A stretch of DNA of 9,249 nt from JAUZQZ01 sp964624255 (GTDB taxonomy: Bacteria; Pseudomonadota; Zetaproteobacteria; Mariprofundales; Mariprofundaceae). Made by a program: the position numbers and the translations under genes. The stretch covers positions 1-9,249 of the forward strand of contig CAZUWV010000064.1 in the NCBI GenBank assembly GCA_964624255.1, written 5' to 3'. Shown here one piece after another: positions 1 to 5,321 of this stretch. Below the pieces are notes generated by a model, which worked only from the letters and a program-made list of their open reading frames with translations, ran no database searches and was not told the DNA's origin. Position 1 is the stretch's first letter, and the number at the start of each line of letters is the position of its first letter.

Positions 1-149
1 TGGATCTGGTCGTTGCCAGCGTATTGATGAGCATGGGTATGATGATGTTGCCGCCCGTGATGATTTCGCTGCCGTTGAAAATCATTCTTTTCGTGTTGGT
101 GGATGGATGGCACCTGATTACCGCAACGCTGATTCAGTCCTTCCACTGA
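1..149 (+). CDS. fliP: Flagellar biosynthesis protein FliP, C-terminal 48 codons (partial)
   Basis: The gene enters from the left edge; the reading frame begins at base 3 and ends with TGA at 147-149. FliP is an integral membrane subunit of the flagellar type III export gate, forming the export channel with FliQ and FliR. The visible residues match the strongly conserved FliP C-terminus: DLVVASVLMSMGMMMLPP, then a hydrophobic stretch ending in LFVLVDGWHL and a short tail ending in QSFH. The MMMLPP and LVDGW blocks are characteristic of the family. The export-gate genes are usually ordered fliP-fliQ-fliR, but here no fliQ follows; the next gene encodes an unrelated response regulator. The N-terminal part lies outside the window, so gene integrity upstream cannot be judged. 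Identification is firm. Confidence 0.93.
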   Translation, partial: DLVVASVLMSMGMMMLPPVMISLPLKIILFVLVDGWHLITATLIQSFH

Positions 150-171
150 GGGTGCCCATGAATGGGCGCCC
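150..171 (+). terminator. Hairpin directly after the fliP stop
   Basis: A 10-bp stem with one G-T wobble (150-159 pairing with 162-171, core GTGCCCAT / ATGGGCGC) starts at the base after the fliP stop codon. The nominal loop is only 2 nt, so the innermost pairs would open. No T-run follows, so it is not a textbook intrinsic terminator. It may be a weak terminator or an mRNA-end stabilising structure separating fliP from the signalling genes. Confidence 0.35.
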
Positions 172-183
172 TGATGAACTTCA

Positions 184-218
184 GTATGAAACTATCAAAA
201 GTATCAAAAACATCAGAA
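184..218 (+). repeat. AT-rich tandem near-repeats upstream of the HTH response regulator
   Basis: Four head-to-tail near-copies are visible: GTATGAAA (184-191), CTATCAAAA (192-200), GTATCAAAA (201-209) and ACATCAGAA (210-218). The middle two differ at one base; the outer two are less similar. The array lies just upstream of a predicted -35 element at 223 and about 105 bp before the start of a gene whose product carries a BldC/excisionase-type HTH. A role as operator is inference. Short AT-rich runs can also arise by chance. Confidence 0.4.
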
Positions 219-222
219 GTGG

Positions 223-251
223 TTGATCTGTCGAAAGCAGACATTTACCCT
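223..251 (+). promoter_or_regulatory. Candidate sigma-70 promoter for the + strand signalling operon
   Basis: A TTGATC -35-like hexamer (223-228, 4 of 6 consensus bases) is separated by exactly 17 bp from a TACCCT -10-like hexamer (246-251, 3 of 6, keeping the key T, A and final T). Transcription would start near 258, giving a leader of about 65 nt before the ATG at 323. Direct copies of CGCGCCC occur at 253-259 and 275-281, 22 bp apart. The -10 is poor, so an activator or another sigma factor is possible. Confidence 0.3.
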
Positions 252-322
252 TCGCGCCCATAGAGTCCCTTTTCCGCGCCCGAGAGGTGTTTTGCAATGG
301 ACCCAATGGTGAGGTGGAACGT

Positions 323-937
323 ATGGATTACCTGACAACCGGAGAAGCCGCCCGCATATGCGGTGTTCGGGTCAACACCATCAAACACTGGATTCACAAG
401 GGGAGTATTGAAGCCGTGCTGACGCCGGGCGGGCATTGGCGTATCCCGAGGCAGGCGTTTGTGCGTTTCCTGCATACCTGGCAAATCCCCACACCCACGG
501 CGCTCCAGGAAAAAAAAGAAGCCACTCGCATCCTCATTGTGGATGACGATCCACAAACCCATGATCTTGTTCGCGGCGCCATGGATCTGGCACCCTTTTC
601 CTGCGAGGTATCGTCGGCATACGATGGGTATGCGGGCCTGGTGCAGATCGGACTCATCCGGCCACAGTTGCTCGTGCTGGATATCATGATGCCGGAGATT
701 AACGGTTTAGAGATGATCCAGCGGCTGAAAAAGCAGCCCGAGTTGGGTGAGGGCATGCGCATCCTGGCGCTTACGGGTGCGCAGGACCGTAAGCTGGTGG
801 TACGCAAGCTAAGGGAGGCAGGGCCGGATGCCATCCTGTTCAAGCCCGTAGGTATTCAGGAATTCCTGCAAACGAGCGAACGTTTGCTCGGTGAAAAAAC
901 GCCCGCGAACAGGAAAGGAGCAACACATGCAGCTTGA
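323..937 (+). CDS. Response regulator with N-terminal excisionase/BldC-type HTH and C-terminal receiver
   Basis: A 204-residue predicted cytoplasmic transcription regulator. Residues 1-50 form a MerR-superfamily helix-turn-helix of the excisionase/BldC type: DYLTTGEAARICGVRVNTI, then KHW, GGHWRIP and a C-terminal helix. After a short lysine/glutamate linker (around 60-68), residues 70-196 form a receiver with all key residues visible: acidic cluster D74-D75-D76, phosphoacceptor D120 in VLDIMMP, T151 and K174 in FKP. The frame stays open upstream to an ATG at 287, but the ATG at 323 is preferred because GAGG (311-314) lies 8 nt before it and the HTH begins right there. The 3' end overlaps the next gene by 11 bp, indicating co-translation. 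In most DNA-binding response regulators the receiver comes first, so the domain order is reversed. This is the only evident DNA-binding output in the window. The domain calls are solid; target genes are unknown. Confidence 0.9.
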   Translation: MDYLTTGEAARICGVRVNTIKHWIHKGSIEAVLTPGGHWRIPRQAFVRFLHTWQIPTPTALQEKKEATRILIVDDDPQTHDLVRGAMDLAPFSCEVSSAYDGYAGLVQIGLIRPQLLVLDIMMPEINGLEMIQRLKKQPELGEGMRILALTGAQDRKLVVRKLREAGPDAILFKPVGIQEFLQTSERLLGEKTPANRKGATHAA

Positions 938-1394
938 TAAGCGGAACCTCGGCAAAGCCCCGCCCGGCGAGTCGGCGGATGATCAGGCCGCACACAGCCC
1001 TGATGCCGGGCGACCACGGATTCTGATGGTGGATGACGATGAGATGTTGCTGGAGTTCTATGAAGCGGCGCTATCATCCGAATATGAGGTTCTGGTGGCA
1101 GGTGATATCGGTACAGCACAACGATTGCTGGAGGAACAGGCTGTAGATAGCATAGCATGCGACCTCCATCTTGATGGTGCAAGCGGTCTTGATTTGTTGT
1201 CGTGGATAGAAACCCGCCAGCCCCGACTGTTGCACCATACCATGATACTGAGCGGCGATCCCGCGTCTGCGCCGGGTGGTTTTCATGTGCGCGTCCTGGG
1301 TAAGCCGGTAGATGTCATCCACCTGCGGCAAGCCATCAAGGCATTGCTGGACTACCAGGGAGACGCAAATCACGTTTCAAAAGGCGCATCATGA
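927..1394 (+). CDS. Stand-alone receiver-domain response regulator
   Basis: A 155-residue protein: about 28 hydrophilic N-terminal residues without a recognised domain, followed by one receiver domain (about 31-150). Visible active-site residues are D36-D37-D38 in MVDDDE, phosphoacceptor D79 in ACDLHLDG, S109 in LSGDP (the Thr/Ser position) and K126 in GKP. No output domain follows, so it should act as a phosphate shuttle or through protein contacts. The start at 927 is supported by AAAGGAG ending at 920, 6 nt upstream; an in-frame ATG at 891 has no such site and would lengthen the overlap with the previous gene. The gene overlaps its upstream neighbour by 11 bp and the following kinase by the ATGA sequence 1391-1394, a translational-coupling arrangement. 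It probably exchanges phosphate with that kinase. This partnership is inferred from position. Confidence 0.88.
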   Translation: MQLDKRNLGKAPPGESADDQAAHSPDAGRPRILMVDDDEMLLEFYEAALSSEYEVLVAGDIGTAQRLLEEQAVDSIACDLHLDGASGLDLLSWIETRQPRLLHHTMILSGDPASAPGGFHVRVLGKPVDVIHLRQAIKALLDYQGDANHVSKGAS

Positions 1395-4300
1395 CGCCGC
1401 TACGTCAAAGCGTCAGCACCCGTATGGCCCTGACACTGGGCCTGCTGCTGGTCATCCTGCTCTCGATCAGTTACGCATGGTTAAACATGCGCGGCAACGC
1501 ACTCGTCACCCGGGAGGAAACAGCAAGCGTGCAGCTAACGGCCAAAGCCCTGACCGCAAGCCTGAAAAGTATTATGTTGGCAGGGCGCGGCGACATCGCC
1601 CATGACTGGCTGCGGCGCGTCGCCCATCTCCGGGATATTGAGTCGGTTAGAATTTATCGGGTGAACGGCGTGGAGGCCTTCGTGGACCTGAAAACGATCC
1701 GGGCGGTCAACAGATGGAACAACAAGGCGCACTTCCACCGCAAACCCGGAACCGGGAAGCCAGCGCATGTATCGCCCCGGATCGCGGCCCGATTCAGGGA
1801 AATTACCCAGGGGAAAATCGGGCAGGCCAGTATCAAGGACAAGGACGATCTGACCTTCCTCTACCCGATCAGGGTCGAAAACGCCTGCCTGCGATGCCAT
1901 GGCTATACGAACAATCCGCTACGCGGCGTGCTTGCGCTCAAGGTTTCAACAGCGGCTGTCACAAGCCGTTTGAGGGCTGATCTCGACCAGACGGCCATGC
2001 TGTTCGCTGGCATTGCGGCTCTGCTCATGTTGGTCGTGTGGGCAGGCGTGCGCCGCCAGATGATTTTGCCTCTGTCGAAGCTGGCGAACGCCGCCGACAA
2101 AATACGTGGCGGCGATCTGTCGCAACGCCTGAGTCTTGAACGCAAAGACGAGTTCGGCATTGTGGCGGCGGCATTCGATGGCCTGGTCACCCATCTGAAG
2201 CACCTGGTCGCCAGGGAACGCGGGCAACGGCGGCGGCAGGAATCCTTGACTGAGGCCGTAATTCACCTGGCCAAAGAATCGGCCAGCGAGGGCATTCTGC
2301 GCCATGTCGGCAAGCTGGCCATGGACATGACCGACGCGCGCTATGCCATGCTGGGATACCGTGACAGGAACGAAGAAACGCATTTCATCCCGTTTGGCAT
2401 GAGTTCTGATGAGGAGAAAAGAATCGCGAATCCGCCGAAAGGCGTAGGTCTGCTGGGCCTCTTATTGAAGGAACGCCAGACCGTGCGCATAGACAATATC
2501 TCCGCGCACCCGGCCAGTGCGGGCTTTCCTCCCGGCCATCCGCCGATGACCGCCTTCCTGGGAACGCCTATCGTCTTCGAGGATCAGATGATGGGTGCCA
2601 TCTATCTGACCCACGATAAAGATGAACAATCCTTCAGCGAGGAGGACGAAATGTCTTTGCGGGTGCTGGCCTCCACCTGCGCCGTGGCACTCTCCAATGC
2701 CCGCAATAAGGAATCCGAACTGGCGAAAATCAACCAGCGCTTGTACAACCGCGAAATAGAACTGGAGTTGATGAATGAGGAACTAATCATCGCCAGCGAA
2801 GCCAAAAACCAGTTTCTCGCCAATACCAGCCATGAGTTGCGCACGCCGTTGAATGCCATTATCGGCTTTTCCGAGTTGCTCGGTAATCCGCAACTTGGTC
2901 CATTGACGGAAAAACAGGCGCGCTATGTGGATCATGTCCATGTCAGCGGCAAACGACTGCTGCACATCATCAATGACCTGCTCGACATCAGCAAGATTGA
3001 AGCGGGCATGATGGATATCGAAGAAACACCGTGTATTCCAGCGGAAATCGCGCGGCAAACCGTGAATGAACTTGGGCCCCTGGCCGGAGTAAAACAACTC
3101 CGCCTGGTTTTGCAGGAGGATGCCACTGCGAATGCCAGCGTCGTTGCCGATGCCGGGAAATTACACCAGATGCTCATTAATCTCACTGGAAATGCCATCA
3201 AGTTCACGCCGGAAGGCGGCGAAGTGATCGTGGATATTCGTGTGGAAGCTCGCGCAGGCCGCGCGGCAAGGCATGCGGAGAACGACTGCCGTATCGTCAT
3301 CGAGGTAAAGGACTCCGGCATCGGTATTGATAAAGAAGACCAGGAGCGCATCTTCGAGCCATTCGTCCAGGCCAGGGGAGGCTTGGACCGGAAACATGGC
3401 GGTACGGGGCTCGGTCTGGCGCTGACGCGCAGGCAAGTCAACCTTCTGGGCGGCGATCTGAGCCTGGAGAGCAAACCGGGGTCGGGCAGTTGCTTCACAA
3501 TACGTATCCCGGCCAGGCGCGTGTCTGAAGCAGCGGATAAAGAGCAGGACGCATCGCCAGAGGTCCGTGCCATATCTCCGGCTGAGATCGCTGAAACCAT
3601 TCCCGAACAAGGGCCGCGACCGCGCATCCTGGTTGCTGATGACAACCGGGAGCGGGGTGCATCCGTGGTGCGCATGATGGGGCAGGAAGGATATGACGCC
3701 GTGTTTGTGGACACATCCAGAATCACAGAGTCTGCGGTGCATTGCTGCCCGTTTCTGATTATGCTCGGCATCCCGGAACAAAGCGGGGCGATATATTCAT
3801 CCCTGCAAATGCTGAAGGCCTATGAACCCACCCGCGACCTGCCGGTCATTCTCATCGGCGGCAAGGCGGATGATCCTGAATTCTCCATGGGCACGGTGGA
3901 CATCATGGAAAAGGGGCTTGGCCAACAAGAGATTCTCGACGTCATCGCCCGTCACGGGCGGAATGCGCCATCCCATCCGACGATTCCTACGGTGCTGGTT
4001 GTGGACGACGATGCCTCGGTGCGAGACTTTCTAAGGGAAACGTTGGTGACCGAGGGGTATCGCACCCTGTTGGCCGCCAGTGGAGAGGAAGGCGTCCGCA
4101 TCGCTATCGAACGCGAGCCGGACCTGATTATTCTGGATCTGATGATGCCCGGCGTGACGGGCTTCGATGTCGTCAATCGTTTGCGAAAACATCCGGCAAC
4201 CACGGATATCCCCATCGTGATCTATACCGCCAAGGATCTCTCGCGCGAAGAAGCACTGCACCTGGGCCGGGATGCGGAACGCGTGCTGATCAAAGGCGCT

Positions 4301-4861
4301 GACGGCCGGGCGGAAATTCTGCGCCAATTGCACAAGCTGGAGCTCATCTATCCCGTGCAGGCGCATCTTGTGGACGCTACGCTGCGTTGCTTCAATCTTC
4401 GTTATCTACTGCGCCGACTCGAGCAGGAAACCTCGAATGCCATACGACATGGGCAGAAGTTCTCGCTGATCGGCTGGCAGATAGACGGCTATGACGATTA
4501 TATCCACGAACATGGTGAGCGCTGGGGCGTTGCCGCGTTAAAAGAAATGATCGAAACCGTCCAGTCCGTCACCCGGCACGGGGATGTCTGCGCCCGTATT
4601 GACGAGGCGCGCTTCGTGCTTTTTCTACCCGGCATCGCGCCTGTCGGTGCCATGCGCGTAGCTGAAAAATTGCGTATCCGCCTCCGCCATCAGCGATTCC
4701 CTCTGCCCCGGGACGGGTTCGGGACCTTCACGGCATCATTTGGCGCAGCCCATTTCGCTGAAGATGCCGAGGATGCGGGTTCCCTGCTGAAGAAGCTCAC
4801 GGAAAGAATTGATGAAGCCGTCGGCAGCGGCGGGGACAAGAGCATGTTTGGAAAGACTTGA
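1391..4861 (+). CDS. Membrane hybrid histidine kinase: c-type haem sensor-HAMP-GAF-HisKA-HATPase-REC-REC-degenerate GGDEF
   Basis: 1156 residues. Helix TM1 (about 12-31) and TM2 (about 202-220) enclose a periplasmic domain with a CxxCH motif (C166, C169, H170) followed by GYTNNPLRGVLAL. This resembles the c-type haem sensor domains of the Tll0287/DUF3365 and Geobacter chemoreceptor kind, so redox state or a gas ligand is a likely signal. Then come HAMP (about 222-275), GAF (about 296-440), a helical linker, HisKA with H481 in TSHELRTPLN, and HATPase with N597/N601, DSGIGI at 641 and GGTGLGL at 670. Receiver 1 (about 742-855) has D750-D751 but Gly at 793 where the phosphoacceptor Asp belongs. 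Receiver 2 (about 866-985) is intact: D872-874, D916, T946, K968. The C-terminal domain (about 990-1145) aligns with GGDEF, but the signature reads DEARF (1071-1075) while an RxxD (1062-1065) remains exactly 5 residues upstream, so cyclase activity is unlikely and c-di-GMP binding possible. Start overlaps the previous stop (ATGA). Architecture is confident; ligand and output are inferred. Confidence 0.93.
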   Translation: MTPLRQSVSTRMALTLGLLLVILLSISYAWLNMRGNALVTREETASVQLTAKALTASLKSIMLAGRGDIAHDWLRRVAHLRDIESVRIYRVNGVEAFVDLKTIRAVNRWNNKAHFHRKPGTGKPAHVSPRIAARFREITQGKIGQASIKDKDDLTFLYPIRVENACLRCHGYTNNPLRGVLALKVSTAAVTSRLRADLDQTAMLFAGIAALLMLVVWAGVRRQMILPLSKLANAADKIRGGDLSQRLSLERKDEFGIVAAAFDGLVTHLKHLVARERGQRRRQESLTEAVIHLAKESASEGILRHVGKLAMDMTDARYAMLGYRDRNEETHFIPFGMSSDEEKRIANPPKGVGLLGLLLKERQTVRIDNISAHPASAGFPPGHPPMTAFLGTPIVFEDQMMGAIYLTHDKDEQSFSEEDEMSLRVLASTCAVALSNARNKESELAKINQRLYNREIELELMNEELIIASEAKNQFLANTSHELRTPLNAIIGFSELLGNPQLGPLTEKQARYVDHVHVSGKRLLHIINDLLDISKIEAGMMDIEETPCIPAEIARQTVNELGPLAGVKQLRLVLQEDATANASVVADAGKLHQMLINLTGNAIKFTPEGGEVIVDIRVEARAGRAARHAENDCRIVIEVKDSGIGIDKEDQERIFEPFVQARGGLDRKHGGTGLGLALTRRQVNLLGGDLSLESKPGSGSCFTIRIPARRVSEAADKEQDASPEVRAISPAEIAETIPEQGPRPRILVADDNRERGASVVRMMGQEGYDAVFVDTSRITESAVHCCPFLIMLGIPEQSGAIYSSLQMLKAYEPTRDLPVILIGGKADDPEFSMGTVDIMEKGLGQQEILDVIARHGRNAPSHPTIPTVLVVDDDASVRDFLRETLVTEGYRTLLAASGEEGVRIAIEREPDLIILDLMMPGVTGFDVVNRLRKHPATTDIPIVIYTAKDLSREEALHLGRDAERVLIKGADGRAEILRQLHKLELIYPVQAHLVDATLRCFNLRYLLRRLEQETSNAIRHGQKFSLIGWQIDGYDDYIHEHGERWGVAALKEMIETVQSVTRHGDVCARIDEARFVLFLPGIAPVGAMRVAEKLRIRLRHQRFPLPRDGFGTFTASFGAAHFAEDAEDAGSLLKKLTERIDEAVGSGGDKSMFGKT

Positions 4862-4865
4862 GCTA

Positions 4866-5231
4866 ATGGCCCGTATTCTTGTCGTGGACGACAACGAACT
4901 GAATCTGGAACTGGCGCGCGACGTGCTGGAGATGAGCGGCTTTGAGGTGGAAACGGCGGAATCCGGCATGAAAGGCATCGTCAGGGTGCGGGAAACGCAT
5001 CCTGATCTGGTGCTGATGGACCTGCGCATGCCCGGCATGAGTGGACTGGAGGCCATGCACGCGCTCCGCGATGATGTGCTAACCCGTCATATCCCCGTGG
5101 TCGTGCTCACCGCATCGGCCATGAAGGACGATCAGGAGCGCCTGCTGCGGCAAGGATTCGATGCCTACATGCAGAAACCGATTGATCCCTCGACCTTTGC
5201 CGATGAGGTGCGCTCTTTGCTTGACACCTAG
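4866..5231 (+). CDS. Single-domain response regulator (DivK/CheY-like)
   Basis: A 121-residue protein that is essentially only a receiver. It begins MARILVVDDNELN and shows D8-D9, phosphoacceptor D52 in LMDLRMPGMSG, T82 in VLTASA and K104 in QKPID, so it should be phosphorylatable. It resembles the DivK-like receivers often found next to hybrid kinases, which pass phosphate on or act allosterically. The ATG at 4866 is 4 bp after the kinase stop; an in-frame ATG at 4809 would only add residues overlapping the kinase gene. The ribosome site is weak (GGAAAG around 4850-4855), so translation probably depends on coupling to the kinase gene. It is the last gene of the + strand operon. The kinase upstream is the probable partner, inferred from position. 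Confidence 0.9.
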   Translation: MARILVVDDNELNLELARDVLEMSGFEVETAESGMKGIVRVRETHPDLVLMDLRMPGMSGLEAMHALRDDVLTRHIPVVVLTASAMKDDQERLLRQGFDAYMQKPIDPSTFADEVRSLLDT

Positions 5232-5250
5232 ATCATGCGGGCTGATCTAG
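5228..5250. repeat. Inverted repeat overlapping the receiver gene stop
   Basis: The perfect 8-bp arms CTAGATCA (5228-5235) and TGATCTAG (5243-5250) flank a 7-nt loop and include the TAG stop at 5229-5231. There is no adjacent U-tract except an A5 run at 5261-5265 (T5 on the other strand). It could act in mRNA 3'-end formation or protection. Confidence 0.35.
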
Positions 5251-5283
5251 ATGAAGTCGTAAAAAGGCCGTCCATGGGCGCTC

Positions 5284-5307
5284 TGATGACTTCTTACGAA
5301 GTCATCA
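5284..5307. terminator. Bidirectional hairpin between convergent operons
   Basis: A perfect 10-bp stem, TGATGACTTC (5284-5293) pairing with GAAGTCATCA (5298-5307), closes a 4-nt TTAC loop. It sits between two convergent operons, 53 bp after the + strand stop and 15 bp after the - strand stop. The + strand flank is TCCTTATTG, only moderately T-rich, and the - strand flank is not T-rich, so intrinsic termination would be weak. The position makes a shared terminator the best reading. Confidence 0.5.
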
Positions 5308-5321
5308 TCCTTATTGATCCC

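Noticed and set aside
287..322. Upstream in-frame ATG at 287 for the HTH response regulator.
   Set aside because: The ATG at 323 has GAGG 8 nt upstream and coincides with the beginning of the conserved HTH.
150..322. A sigma-28 (FliA) flagellar promoter upstream of the signalling operon.
   Set aside because: No convincing TAAA-N15-GCCGATAA-like match was found by eye; the sigma-70-like pair at 223-251 fits better.
509..518. An A8 tract in the linker between HTH and receiver, considered as a slippage site.
   Set aside because: It encodes an ordinary Glu-Lys-Lys-Glu linker; no stimulatory structure was evident and the alternative frames give no recognised product.
2932..3771. A 279-codon open frame antisense to the haem kinase.
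   Set aside because: It lies wholly within the conserved kinase and receiver coding region on the other strand; its translation is serine/arginine-rich with no domain pattern. It is a shadow of GC-rich codon use.
4343..4861. An active diguanylate cyclase at the kinase C-terminus.
   Set aside because: The GGDEF/GGEEF signature is replaced by DEARF, losing residues needed for GTP binding and catalysis.
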